32,086 nt of DNA, from positions 1-32,086 of the forward strand of contig CAMVAT010000038.1 of assembly GCA_947165505.1 (NCBI GenBank), in the 5' to 3' direction. Within the stretch, counting starts at the first letter, position 1; each line of letters opens with the position of its first letter. The DNA comes from an uncultured Prevotellaceae bacterium. GTDB taxonomy: Bacteria; Bacteroidota; Bacteroidia; Bacteroidales; Bacteroidaceae. A program made the translations under genes and the position numbers. This document shows positions 6,537 to 16,081 of this stretch, piece by piece. The notes below the pieces were generated by a model. The model saw nothing but the letters and a program-made list of their open reading frames with translations, had not been told where the DNA came from and made no database searches.

Positions 6537-9500
6537 ATGAATTTGAATCTCAGAAAAACAGTGCTGCTGGTGAGTGCATGTGCCGCTGTGGGCTTCGCGT
6601 GCCCGGCATACGCCTCTGGCGACACTGCCCCGCAGGCAGTACAGCAGTCAAAGTCAGTGAGCGGTACCGTGGTCGGAGCCGATGGCCCAGTCATTGGAGC
6701 CACAGTGCTCGAAAAAGGTACTTCGAACGGAACAGTTACCGACATCGACGGTAATTTCTCTCTTAACGTTCAGCCCGGTGCTACATTGGTCATCTCCTAT
6801 GTGGGATACAAGACACAGGAAATTGCAGTGGGCAATCAGTCGTTTATCAATGTCAACATTTCTGAAGATGCCGACGTGCTCGAGGAAGTCGTGGTCGTCG
6901 GTTATGGTGTCCAGAAGAAGAAACTCGTCACAGGTGCTACCGTACAGGTGAAGGGTGAAGAAATTGCCAAACTGAACACTACCAATGCACTCGAGGCCAT
7001 GCAGTCAAGCTCTCCTGGTGTGCAAATCACACAGAGTTCTACTCAGCCCGGTAAGGGATACAAGGTGTACATCCGTGGTATCGGTACCACTGGTAACTCT
7101 TCACCTCTTTATGTGATTGACGGTGTGGCAGGTGGCAGTCTCGACGACATCAACCCCAACGATATCGAGAGTATCGACGTGCTGAAAGATGCTGCATCGG
7201 CTGCCATCTACGGTGCACGTGCCGCTAACGGTGTGATCCTCGTGACCACAAAGCAGGGTAAAGCCGGTAAGATTGAAATCAGCTACAACGGTGCAGTTGG
7301 TTGGTCTAATGCTTACAAACGTCCGCAATTGCTCGATGCTCAGCAGTTCATGACCATCATAGATGAGTACAACTTCAATACTTCTGGTTCTAAGATGGAA
7401 TGGGCAGGCTTTATTCCACAAGACATTATTACTAAGGTTAATAGTGGTTGGTCTGGCACAGATTGGTGGGGTAAGTTCGAGAACAAGAATGCAGTACAGC
7501 AGAATCATTCTGTGACCTTGACAGGTGGTACCGACCGTTCGAAGTTCGCCATGTCTTACACCTACACCGGTAACGAAGGTATCATGGGTGCCGATCAGGC
7601 TTCTTACTATAAACGTAACACCATTCGTCTTAATAGCGACCATGTGCTCCTCAGAGTCAAGGACTTTGATGCCATCACCATCGGTGAAAATATCTCCATT
7701 GGTTATACCAAGAGCCACGATTTGGCTGAGGATGGTATGTATTGGAGTTATATTCACAGCTTGCTCCAGACGTCTCCGTTTATGCCCCAGTACGCTTACA
7801 ATGGAGATAACTATTTCTATCAGGATTTTGACGGTACGGTTAGATATGGTCAAGGTTGGAACTCTTCTTTGTTCAGCAACCCTTGGGAGAACCTTACAAA
7901 TGGTGGCTTCAACTCTATGGCAGAGAGCCGCAGTTTCAATACCAATGCAACTGCTTTCGCCATTATTCAGCCTATCAAGGGCCTGAGACTCCGTTCGCAG
8001 TTCAACTATAACTGGAATTCTGGAGGATATCGTAGCTATGGTGAGCCGGCTTCTTCTGGATATGGAAATGCCACATCAATTGTCTATACTAATAGCCAGA
8101 GTGCATCGTTGAATACCGGTTGGTCTGTTGAAAACACCTTGACTTACGACCTTCCCGTCTTCAACGGTCACAAAATCACTGCCATGGTTGGTCAGTCCTT
8201 CCAAAGCTCCGCTTGGAGTTTTAATGTCGGTGGTTCCAATAAGGTCTCTAATGGCGACCAGCTCGCAACTCTGAAGGGTTGGGATTCTGCATGGCTTTCT
8301 AACTTTAAAGTCGTAAATGCTACTGATGTAACTTTGACTGGTAAACCCAATGATGAAGAATACCTCGCTTCTTGGTTCGGTCGTGTGACTTGGGACTGGA
8401 ACGAGACCTATATGGCTACGGTAACTATGCGTTATGATGGTTCAAGTATCTTCACCGATGGCAAGCGTTGGGGTTTCTTCCCCTCAGTTTCTGCTGGTTG
8501 GGTGGTGACCAATGAACCCTTCATGGAGAATTCACGCAGTTGGCTCGACTTCTTCAAACTCCGTGCATCATGGGGTCAGAACGGTAACAAGGATATTGCT
8601 AAGTACCAGTATTTGGCTACAATTGCTCTGTCGGGCGAAGCTGGTGACAGTGGTTACAAATTCGGTTCTGACATGGCAACTTCCGTCGCTGGTATTCCTA
8701 TGACTGGTGCTTATGCCAACATCGTGCCTAACCCCGACCTCACTTGGGAAACCTCTGAACAGCTCGACTTCGGTTTCGACGCCCGTTTCTTCGCAAACCG
8801 TTTGGGCGTGAACTTCGACTGGTATAAGAAGACGACAAAGGACTGGCTGATTGGTGGTAATCTGCTGGCCGTCTATGGTACTAACCCTGCTGCTATTAAT
8901 GGTGGTGACGTGGAGAACACTGGTATTGAACTCGCTCTCTCTTGGAACGACAATATTGGTAAGGACTTCCGTTACAACGTTGGCGTGAACTTTGCAACCA
9001 ACAAGAACAAGGTAACCCGTATTGCTAACGATAACCACTATATCAATGGTCCTGGAGGTGTCCTCTCACAGGGTACAGAGTATATCTACCGTGCTGAGGA
9101 AGGCAAACCCATCGGTTACTTCTACGGCATGTCCTACAGTGGTATCTGGCAGAATCAAGATCAGATTGACGCTGCACGTGCAGCAGGAAAGCCCGTTCTT
9201 GATAGCGCAATGCCTGGTGATATGATTTGGGATGACTGGAATGGTGATGGTAAGATTGTCTTCGCAGAAGGAGATGATTGTGACCGCCATGAGATAGGTA
9301 ATCCTAATCCGGATATTATGCTTGGTATCAATCTTGGTCTTACATGGAGAGGTCTTGATTTTGCTGTTAACGGTGCTGGCGCATTTGGTCAGCAGATCAT
9401 GCGCTCATACCGTTCTTTCAGTGATGCTCCTTATCAGAACTATGATACCTCAATTCTGAATCGTTGGGTTGGTGAGGGTTCAACCAACACACAGCCACGT

Positions 9501-9803
9501 ATTACAAGTACAGGTAGTGAGAACACAAACTGGGTTTCAACCCGTTATATGGAAGATGCCGATTTCTTTAAAATCAAGACCGTCACACTCGGTTACGACT
9601 TTAAGTATCTCTGGAAGTCTTGCCCGTTCCAACAGCTCCGTCTCTATGTGCAGGCTCAGAACCTCTACACCTTCACCGGTTACACAGGTCTCGATCCCGA
9701 GGTTGGTAACTCTGCTGGTGGTAATGGTTGGGCATCTGGCGTTGACCTCGGTCTTTACCCGCCGTCGCGTACTTTCTTGATTGGTGCAAGTATTAAATTC
9801 TAA
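6537..9803 (+). CDS. SusC/RagA-family TonB-dependent outer-membrane transporter
   Basis: A 1088-residue outer-membrane importer, normal length for the family. The signal peptide ends near YAS (residues 25-27). A CarboxypepD_reg-like domain spans about 40-112 (VSGTVVGADGPVIGATV ... GTVTDIDGNFSL), followed by a TonB box EEVVVVGYGVQKK near 116-128. The plug domain comes next (YIRGIGTTGNSSPLYVIDG, IESIDVLKDAASAAIYGARAANGVILVTTK), then a 22-strand beta-barrel ending in FLIGASIKF with the C-terminal aromatic needed for assembly. It pairs with the SusD-like lipoprotein 14 nt downstream to import a ligand, usually an oligosaccharide or peptide. No glycoside hydrolase, peptidase or HTCS/sigma regulator lies nearby, so the ligand cannot be inferred. 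The start at 6537 is the only one that yields the signal peptide; no clear Shine-Dalgarno is visible, as is usual in Bacteroidetes. Confidence 0.95.
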   Translation: MNLNLRKTVLLVSACAAVGFACPAYASGDTAPQAVQQSKSVSGTVVGADGPVIGATVLEKGTSNGTVTDIDGNFSLNVQPGATLVISYVGYKTQEIAVGNQSFINVNISEDADVLEEVVVVGYGVQKKKLVTGATVQVKGEEIAKLNTTNALEAMQSSSPGVQITQSSTQPGKGYKVYIRGIGTTGNSSPLYVIDGVAGGSLDDINPNDIESIDVLKDAASAAIYGARAANGVILVTTKQGKAGKIEISYNGAVGWSNAYKRPQLLDAQQFMTIIDEYNFNTSGSKMEWAGFIPQDIITKVNSGWSGTDWWGKFENKNAVQQNHSVTLTGGTDRSKFAMSYTYTGNEGIMGADQASYYKRNTIRLNSDHVLLRVKDFDAITIGENISIGYTKSHDLAEDGMYWSYIHSLLQTSPFMPQYAYNGDNYFYQDFDGTVRYGQGWNSSLFSNPWENLTNGGFNSMAESRSFNTNATAFAIIQPIKGLRLRSQFNYNWNSGGYRSYGEPASSGYGNATSIVYTNSQSASLNTGWSVENTLTYDLPVFNGHKITAMVGQSFQSSAWSFNVGGSNKVSNGDQLATLKGWDSAWLSNFKVVNATDVTLTGKPNDEEYLASWFGRVTWDWNETYMATVTMRYDGSSIFTDGKRWGFFPSVSAGWVVTNEPFMENSRSWLDFFKLRASWGQNGNKDIAKYQYLATIALSGEAGDSGYKFGSDMATSVAGIPMTGAYANIVPNPDLTWETSEQLDFGFDARFFANRLGVNFDWYKKTTKDWLIGGNLLAVYGTNPAAINGGDVENTGIELALSWNDNIGKDFRYNVGVNFATNKNKVTRIANDNHYINGPGGVLSQGTEYIYRAEEGKPIGYFYGMSYSGIWQNQDQIDAARAAGKPVLDSAMPGDMIWDDWNGDGKIVFAEGDDCDRHEIGNPNPDIMLGINLGLTWRGLDFAVNGAGAFGQQIMRSYRSFSDAPYQNYDTSILNRWVGEGSTNTQPRITSTGSENTNWVSTRYMEDADFFKIKTVTLGYDFKYLWKSCPFQQLRLYVQAQNLYTFTGYTGLDPEVGNSAGGNGWASGVDLGLYPPSRTFLIGASIKF

Positions 9804-9817
9804 TTTGAGAATAAGTT

Positions 9818-11710
9818 ATGAAAAAATATATTTTATCAGCTTTAGTTGTTTCGTCGGCAACCTTGTTCACAGCTTGTAACGACATGCTGGACACCGATCC
9901 ACGTGTTACAGAGTTGACAGCGGCCACATTCCCAGGTAAACCTGCAGATGTTGAGGCGTTGAATGCAGCTACCTATAGTATCATGAACACGTTGGGTGGC
10001 GGAGATCAAAGTGGTATTTTAAATAATCCTTTCTATTGGTGGTCGCTTATGTCAGATGACTGCTATGGTAGTGGTGGTTTGCAGGATAATGTAGCAAAGT
10101 CACTGCATCATTTTACAACAGCAAATGCTAACCAGTATGAACAGGATTTTATCCTCCTCAATGGCGGTATTGCACGTGCCAATAACCAGATTGAGACCAT
10201 CGATAATGTGCCTTGGACAGGCGCCCAGAAAGCCCAGCGTGATCAACTCCTTGGCGAGGGCTATTTCATGCGCGGTCTTTATACACTTTGGCTAACCCAG
10301 TTGTATGGTGATGTGCCTCTGATTACCTCTACCACCGTTACTGATGAGATGCAGCAACAGGTGAGTGCTGAGGAAGTGATTTACCCGCAGATTCTTTCTG
10401 ACTTCGTCTCGGGTATGAACCTTATGGGCACTGAAGCTGGCTTTGGTGACGGTCATGCCAACAAGTATGCAGCCGAAGCATTCATAGCCCGTGCATATAT
10501 GTTCTGGGCTGGTTTCTATAAGAAGGTAAGTGAACTCTCAAGCGGCGACGCCACCATCACGCTCGTAGAGCAGGAAGGTTGCCCTGGAGGTACTCTTTCA
10601 AAGAATGATGTTGTCAACTATTTGAGGGACATCACGAACAGTGGTCGTTACAAACTCTGCCCGGACTTCCGTTCTCTTTGGCAGTACTCTAACAGTCTGC
10701 TCTGGGATGAGGCACACGATGGAAAAGGACATGCCTATGAATTCATTGCCGACATGCCCCGTGAGTATTGTTTCGACCAGCCAGGCATGGGTAATGGTAA
10801 TACAGAGGAAATCTTCCAGATTCAGTTCTTGAATGCCTCTAAGTGGGCCATCGGTGGTACCTATAACAACCCGCGTATGTATTCAAACTACCTCTCTTGT
10901 TTCTGGGGTCTTCGTAATGGTGCAACCAATGACAATGGCAAGCGCGACAAAACTTATCCGTTCAACCAGGGTTGGGGTCAGGGCACTCCTTCCGTCAATA
11001 TTTGGGCAGATTGGGAAGATGCTGAGGCTAAAGGCAATTATAAGGATATCCGCAAACTCGGTAGTTTGATCGACCTCGATCATGAACTTGATTCCTATAC
11101 CTATGAAAAGGACGACTGCGAAGAGTCTGGCTATGCTGTAAAGAAGTATGCTGACGTAAACCTTGATGCTTGCGCTGCTGACAACGATTCATGGTGGTCA
11201 ATGTGTCCCGGTTATTCCTCCAGTTCACTTGACAACAAACAACAGGGCGACCACTTCGAGGATTATTATCTGATGCGTTATGCTGACGTGTTGCTGATGC
11301 TGACCGAGCTCACCGGTGATGCAAGATACATGAATGAAGTTCAAGCACGTGCAGGTGTTCCTCAGACCGCTTACTCATTGAAGGCTGTTCAAGATGAGCG
11401 CCGTTGGGAGTTCGCTTTCGAGGGACTTCGCTTCAACGATATGCGCCGTTGGTCTGGCATCGACTCGGGTGAGAATTCTTACGCAGCTGTGGCTCTTGAG
11501 AAACAGAGTGGTAAGTCGATTACCGTCAGGGGCAAGAGAAATGCTATGAATATGGCTCATATGACTTGTTCTTGGGCCAAGCGTTACGCTGCCACCAATG
11601 GTTTCTTGCCTAAGCCTCAGGCTCAGATTACTCTGATGAATGGTAAGATGGAGCAGAATCCTGGATGGGATTTAGCTGATCCAGAGACACAATATAAAGT
11701 TCTTTACTAA
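9818..11710 (+). CDS. SusD/RagB-family surface lipoprotein
   Basis: A 630-residue lipoprotein with lipobox LFTAC (lipid-bearing Cys20) and the SusD fold signatures. The N-terminal segment CNDMLDTDPR follows the lipobox; ARANNQIETIDNVP and GEGYFMRGLYTLWLTQLYGDVPL match the TPR-containing N-terminal region. YYLMRYADVLLMLTEL, then DERRWEFAFEGLRFNDMRRW, match the conserved C-terminal region. It caps the SusC barrel at the cell surface and binds the imported ligand. It starts 14 nt after susC and is followed 19 nt later by another lipoprotein gene, so these are one transcript. At 630 residues it is somewhat longer than many family members, with an unassigned region in the middle (about 330-470). 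Confidence 0.93.
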   Translation: MKKYILSALVVSSATLFTACNDMLDTDPRVTELTAATFPGKPADVEALNAATYSIMNTLGGGDQSGILNNPFYWWSLMSDDCYGSGGLQDNVAKSLHHFTTANANQYEQDFILLNGGIARANNQIETIDNVPWTGAQKAQRDQLLGEGYFMRGLYTLWLTQLYGDVPLITSTTVTDEMQQQVSAEEVIYPQILSDFVSGMNLMGTEAGFGDGHANKYAAEAFIARAYMFWAGFYKKVSELSSGDATITLVEQEGCPGGTLSKNDVVNYLRDITNSGRYKLCPDFRSLWQYSNSLLWDEAHDGKGHAYEFIADMPREYCFDQPGMGNGNTEEIFQIQFLNASKWAIGGTYNNPRMYSNYLSCFWGLRNGATNDNGKRDKTYPFNQGWGQGTPSVNIWADWEDAEAKGNYKDIRKLGSLIDLDHELDSYTYEKDDCEESGYAVKKYADVNLDACAADNDSWWSMCPGYSSSSLDNKQQGDHFEDYYLMRYADVLLMLTELTGDARYMNEVQARAGVPQTAYSLKAVQDERRWEFAFEGLRFNDMRRWSGIDSGENSYAAVALEKQSGKSITVRGKRNAMNMAHMTCSWAKRYAATNGFLPKPQAQITLMNGKMEQNPGWDLADPETQYKVLY

Positions 11711-11729
11711 TATATAAAAAGAAATCAAG

Positions 11730-12851
11730 ATGAAAAAGATATTATTTATGCTATCTGCCGCAGTATGTGCTTTCGTTGCTTGTGATCCTGTTCATGAGGA
11801 TATCAGCAATGGCGATCACATCACTGCTGACGAGCTTAAAGCGATGTCTACGGTCACTGTTGACAAGGTAGTCAAGATCGGTGATGCGAAGACCTATACG
11901 GCTACAAAAGATGCGCCCATTGTTTTGATGGAGAACGTTGACGTTACTGACTGTAGCGGTGTCGTCATTTACTTTGTCGATAAGATTGACAAATACTGGC
12001 AGGTTTCTTTCTTGCCAGACGGAAGCTTTGAACAAATCCCGGGAGGTGTTACAATGTACAGATGTAGTTTTGGTAACAATGAGCTTAGCGTCCTGGATCA
12101 AATCGTTCTGAAGCACACTGAAAACACCGATCAAAACACGGTCTATGTCAAAGCCATTTATAAATGCTATGGTGCTAAGGTCGCTCCTGGAAAAGAAGGT
12201 CAGTACGGCAACGTGATTACCTGCCAGACCTCTGCTCCCGTTAATGCAATGTGGGATATCGGTGGTAAAGAATTTATCGGGGCCTATGCATCGAAGAAAA
12301 TGAAGGTGAATTGGAATGACAACGGTGATTTCGTTACAACTCCTTATGATGTTGTTCTCACTGCTGTTTGTCCTGATGGCACCCTGCTTAAAGTGAACTA
12401 CCCTGTAGCATGTGACGAGATCTCAGATCCACTTATCAAGTACTATATCTATGGCGATCCTAATAGGACTGATGATGAAAAAGCAGAAGACCCGCAATTG
12501 CCATTCAAACCTGCTGCTTGGGATGCTGCTGCCATGCGTTTCAGTTCTACTGAAGGTGCCCATCTGCCCACCATTCCCGATGAAGTGTATGATGGCTTGA
12601 AGACCCTGATTTTCGACGTTTCAGATGTTACTGCTGATTTTGATTTGAAGGTCATGAATGGTTGGTGGAGCAATACCTATTACGATCATGTGAAGTGGGT
12701 CGATGGCTTGAATGAGCTTCAGATCACTCCGACGATGGCAAGGGAATGTGCGAAGAAATATCAAAACTCCGACCCAGCCGGTGGTAAAGACCTTGACCTC
12801 ATGCTGTATTCTGGCTCTATGACACTCAATACAGTTTACTATGAGGAATAA
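11730..12851 (+). CDS. Lipoprotein of unknown function in the SusCD operon
   Basis: A 373-residue predicted lipoprotein with signal MKKILFMLSAAVCAFVAC (lipid-bearing Cys18). The mature chain is mostly beta-predicted and rich in Asp and aromatic residues. I recognise no domain with confidence. Position directly after SusD is where SusE/SusF-type ligand-binding surface proteins sit, and that is the most likely class, but this rests on location only. Near residues 45-75 there is an OB-fold-like pattern (KIGDAKTYTATKDAPIVLMENVDV), which is a weak impression. Spacing is 19 nt from susD and 38 nt to the next lipoprotein gene. Confidence 0.75.
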   Translation: MKKILFMLSAAVCAFVACDPVHEDISNGDHITADELKAMSTVTVDKVVKIGDAKTYTATKDAPIVLMENVDVTDCSGVVIYFVDKIDKYWQVSFLPDGSFEQIPGGVTMYRCSFGNNELSVLDQIVLKHTENTDQNTVYVKAIYKCYGAKVAPGKEGQYGNVITCQTSAPVNAMWDIGGKEFIGAYASKKMKVNWNDNGDFVTTPYDVVLTAVCPDGTLLKVNYPVACDEISDPLIKYYIYGDPNRTDDEKAEDPQLPFKPAAWDAAAMRFSSTEGAHLPTIPDEVYDGLKTLIFDVSDVTADFDLKVMNGWWSNTYYDHVKWVDGLNELQITPTMARECAKKYQNSDPAGGKDLDLMLYSGSMTLNTVYYEE

Positions 12852-12889
12852 TAAGTTCTTATGTGTTAAATATTTAAACATCCGTTATA

Positions 12890-14173
12890 ATGAAAAATTT
12901 AAAGAATTATAGTAAGCTCTTACTCTCCACGCTTATTGCTTCAAGTCTGTTTGTGGCTTGTAGTGAGGAGATTAGCGAAACTACATGCGATACCCCATAT
13001 ATAGCTAATACGGGTAACCTCAAAAATGCTGGTCAAGCTGTAGATTTGGGTCTCCCCAGTGGTACTAAATGGGCGAATATGAATGTTGGAGCCACTTCAG
13101 AGTCTGACAATGGTGTCCTCTTCATCTGGGGTGATGTGACAGGAACGCAGATCCAGGCTAACTCTGTTACAACATATACAGATGTAACAGACCAAACAGC
13201 GGCATCTGATTTGTTTAATATGTTCAAAGGGGCAGATAAGGTTGGAGCAATTTGCGACACGACAAATATAGCCAAACTTGCTGAGCCTATGCTTATAGAC
13301 TTATCGGGTATAGATGATGCTCATGAGAAAAGGGATAAAATTGTTTCATTCGTAAAGGACAAATTGCAAAATCTCATTGACAATTCTTATACGGAACTTC
13401 TTGAGGCAACTCTTACTAATGATGAGTTTGCGTGCATCATCGATTGGAATGGTTCTGAATTCGTCGAGAGATTACCTCTTAAAAATGATGCAACTGAAGA
13501 GGAGAAGGATGCCTGTTACGAGGGGTTTGATTACACCTTGTTGACAACTCTCGTGATTGACCAGATTACTACTACTCAAGTCGACTTTGTCGAATCTCCT
13601 TTAGCTAATAATTATACCAAAGTTACTGATCGGTTTGATGCCGAACAGCGTCAGGACTATAACGGTGGTGACATAGGTTCATCTATTCCAAGTGATCCGA
13701 AAGATTGGGCGGGTAAGAGTTTTACCTTCGTGCCAGCTTATAGCATTATTTCTGATGCCAAACATGATCCCGCTACTGCTAATTGGGGCAGCAACTGGAA
13801 AATGCCAACAACTGCTCAAATCAAAGAATTGGTTGAATTGTGTACATGGGTATTTGAAGGCACTGGATATCGTGTGACCGGTCCTAATGGTAACAGTATA
13901 TTCTTGCCTGCTGCAGGTTATCGTTACGAGAATGATTGTTACGGAAACGGAAATGCCGGCTATTATGCTTCTGGAGAGATTACTGGTACTTATCATTTCC
14001 CCTCAATGGTGGAGCAAATGAATGGCTCAATGGGAACGGTTAGTGGCAGTGAAAACATGCCTAACATGTTGATTTTCCAGCATGGCCTGTATGATTCTCT
14101 TGGTATCTACCATAATTTGAGTACAAGCTTTGGCGTGTCTATCCGACCGGTACAGGAAGGTGGCAGACCTTAA
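12890..14173 (+). CDS. Lipoprotein with split Fib_succ_major (FISUMP)-like domain
   Basis: A 427-residue lipoprotein (lipobox FVAC, Cys24), last gene of the SusCD transcript. Residues 50-81 (AVDLGLPSGTKWANMNVGATSESDNGVLFIWGD) and 291-421 (KHDPATANWGSNWKMPTTAQIKELVE ... VTGPNGNSIFLPAAGYR ... FGVSIRPV) are the two halves of the domain found in many Bacteroidetes surface proteins. In typical members these halves are separated by some tens of residues. Here about 200 residues intervene, including a helical, acidic section at about 100-235. That suggests an inserted domain. No diversity-generating reverse transcriptase or template repeat is nearby. The role is probably extracellular binding; the ligand is unknown. 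Confidence 0.8.
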   Translation: MKNLKNYSKLLLSTLIASSLFVACSEEISETTCDTPYIANTGNLKNAGQAVDLGLPSGTKWANMNVGATSESDNGVLFIWGDVTGTQIQANSVTTYTDVTDQTAASDLFNMFKGADKVGAICDTTNIAKLAEPMLIDLSGIDDAHEKRDKIVSFVKDKLQNLIDNSYTELLEATLTNDEFACIIDWNGSEFVERLPLKNDATEEEKDACYEGFDYTLLTTLVIDQITTTQVDFVESPLANNYTKVTDRFDAEQRQDYNGGDIGSSIPSDPKDWAGKSFTFVPAYSIISDAKHDPATANWGSNWKMPTTAQIKELVELCTWVFEGTGYRVTGPNGNSIFLPAAGYRYENDCYGNGNAGYYASGEITGTYHFPSMVEQMNGSMGTVSGSENMPNMLIFQHGLYDSLGIYHNLSTSFGVSIRPVQEGGRP

Positions 14174-14262
14174 GTTACCCCGGAGCATCATTAATAGAGT
14201 TTGATGTAAGTGCTTGATGACAATTTTTTGATTGTTAGTAGGGCACAAGATAATTACTAATA

Positions 14263-14292
14263 GGCTGGCTCAACTGATTGAACCAGCCTTTT
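14263..14292 (+). terminator. Intrinsic terminator after the SusCD operon
   Basis: GGCTGGCTCAA (14263-14273), a 4-nt loop CTGA and TTGAACCAGCC (14278-14288) form an 11-bp stem with one mismatch, followed by TTTT. It ends the SusCD-lipoprotein transcript only 12 nt before the next gene starts. With no clear promoter between, read-through may feed the DUF6057 operon. Confidence 0.75.
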
Positions 14293-14303
14293 AAAGCAAA
14301 ATA

Positions 14304-16076
14304 ATGATTAATAAAAAAACTTCCAGTGCCATCCTCTATGTAAGTTTGCTGGCTTTCATCTTGTTTGTCGCATACATCTTACATGTCAATCAAGAGGTAC
14401 TCTATACGGCACACGACCGTTCTGAATTTATCTTCGGGGCGCCGTTTTTCCATTCGCTTCTTTCAAAGCCCTTTGGCTTGATGCAATATGTAGGAGCCTG
14501 GCTCACGCAGCTCTTTCATCATCCGGCTTTAGGGGCAGGTGTGCTTGTGGCTATCTGGGCACTTATATTCTTTGTGGGGAGCAAAGCTTTCCGGTTAAAG
14601 GGGAGTGCCTTGGCACTGATGGTTTTGCCTGTTGCTTGTTTGCTCGCTTCTGTCGTCGATATAGGTTATTGGATCTATATCTCACCGATTAGAGGTTATT
14701 GGTTCTCGCAGTCGGTAGGTTATTTGGTCATGCTCTTGCTCTTGTGGGCTGCTCGTTGCACGCCGCGCAAATGGCATCTTGCTTGGTATCTGCTGGCCTT
14801 TTGCATCTATCCCGTACTTGGGTGGTTGGCCATGCTTTTTGTTTTATGTCTGGCGTTTTCTGAAAAACCAACATGGCGGGAGCTTTTTGGCTTTTTCATG
14901 CTTTTATTTTTCGCCGCCATCTGGCATACTTTGCTCTACTCACACTTGAGAACTGATGAAGTTGTGCTGGCTGGTCTGCCACGTTTTATAACGCCCATCG
15001 ACAGTAGTGCTCATCTTACTGTTCCTTTTTGGGTGCTTGCTGCCGTTTCCGTGCTCCTTCCTTTGTGTGGCCGTTATTTTTCCAAGTGGTATATCCCGGT
15101 GTTGAGTGTCGTTGCTGGTATTGTATTTACATGGTCGCTCATGTTTAAAGACAAAAACTATATCAATGAGATGCGTATGGTGCGCTATGCATTCGATGAC
15201 AACTGGAAGGAGGTCCTTAGTATGGCTGAAGAGAATAAGAAACCGACCGCCACGATGGTCTTTCTTAAGAATATTGCCCTCATGAACGAAGGCGGGTTGC
15301 TCGACCGTTCGTTCAAATTGGGTAACGATTGCGTAGGTATTACTAACCCGGATTCACTACACGTCAGCCTGTTTGACATCGCATCGCCTCTGGTCTATTA
15401 CAACTACGGCATGATGAATGAAGCCATCCGTCTGAGTTATGAGAATGGTATTCAAGCTGGCATGTCGCCTTTCTACTTGAAAATACTTTCTCGCTGTGTA
15501 AAGGCTACCGGTGAAAAAGAACTGCTTGAACGTTATAATGCCAATCTGCACCATCTTCCGTTCTATGGCGATTGGCAACCGGCTCCTGTTTCCAAACAAA
15601 TCAGCGAACTGCAACGTGCCTATCCCGATGAGCTCACAGGCATTGAGAATAGTGACAGCTATATTGTCAATAGTATCAGTCTGTGGAACGAGACCGACAG
15701 TAAGGTGGCTTCAGAACAGGCGTTGTTCTATTCTATGATGCGTTGCGACTCTAATCGCTTTTGGGCATCATTGCGCAATTATGTGAAGTCGCACATGGAC
15801 GAAGAATTCCCTGTGCATGCACAAGAGGCCTATATCCTTTACATGGATAAAGCTCCTGAACAAAAACGGATCATGCTCCCAGTCCAGCAGGCCGTTTACG
15901 AACGCTACACACAGTTCTGGAAGACTCTGGAAAGCCTTGCAACGCCTGGCATGAGTCTTGAAGATGTGGGCGAGAAAATGCGTGAAGATTGGGGAGACAC
16001 CTATTGGTGGTACAACATCTTCGGAAAAAAATATTTTATTGTATATCGTGAGATTGACAACGAACTTCCGTCATAA
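14304..16076 (+). CDS. DUF6057-like polytopic membrane protein (paralogue 2)
   Basis: A protein of 590 residues with an N-terminal half of roughly eight membrane helices (first at about 11-27) up to residue 275, then a soluble helical domain of about 315 residues. It aligns by eye with the genes at 2957-4615 and 17730-19547. Shared points are the post-helix-1 loop (LSKPFGLMQYVGAWLTQLF), the start of the soluble part (VRYAFDDNWKEVLSMAEENKK) and the C-terminal WGDTYWWYNIF. It is the most divergent of the three: the YQEQ loop motif is YTAHDRSEF here. It starts 12 nt after a terminator hairpin and ends 5 nt before the propeller lipoprotein gene, so the two are surely co-transcribed. Biochemical function is unknown. 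Confidence 0.75.
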   Translation: MINKKTSSAILYVSLLAFILFVAYILHVNQEVLYTAHDRSEFIFGAPFFHSLLSKPFGLMQYVGAWLTQLFHHPALGAGVLVAIWALIFFVGSKAFRLKGSALALMVLPVACLLASVVDIGYWIYISPIRGYWFSQSVGYLVMLLLLWAARCTPRKWHLAWYLLAFCIYPVLGWLAMLFVLCLAFSEKPTWRELFGFFMLLFFAAIWHTLLYSHLRTDEVVLAGLPRFITPIDSSAHLTVPFWVLAAVSVLLPLCGRYFSKWYIPVLSVVAGIVFTWSLMFKDKNYINEMRMVRYAFDDNWKEVLSMAEENKKPTATMVFLKNIALMNEGGLLDRSFKLGNDCVGITNPDSLHVSLFDIASPLVYYNYGMMNEAIRLSYENGIQAGMSPFYLKILSRCVKATGEKELLERYNANLHHLPFYGDWQPAPVSKQISELQRAYPDELTGIENSDSYIVNSISLWNETDSKVASEQALFYSMMRCDSNRFWASLRNYVKSHMDEEFPVHAQEAYILYMDKAPEQKRIMLPVQQAVYERYTQFWKTLESLATPGMSLEDVGEKMREDWGDTYWWYNIFGKKYFIVYREIDNELPS

Positions 16077-16081
16077 AAAGA

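Noticed and set aside
12890..14173. Possible diversity-generating retroelement target in the FISUMP-like lipoprotein
   Set aside because: No reverse transcriptase, no accessory gene and no template repeat with adenine-specific differences are in the window.
14174..14262. Separate promoter for the second DUF6057 operon (TAGAGTTTG)
   Set aside because: Spacing inside the motif is one base too long and no -33 element is visible; read-through from the SusCD operon is equally likely.
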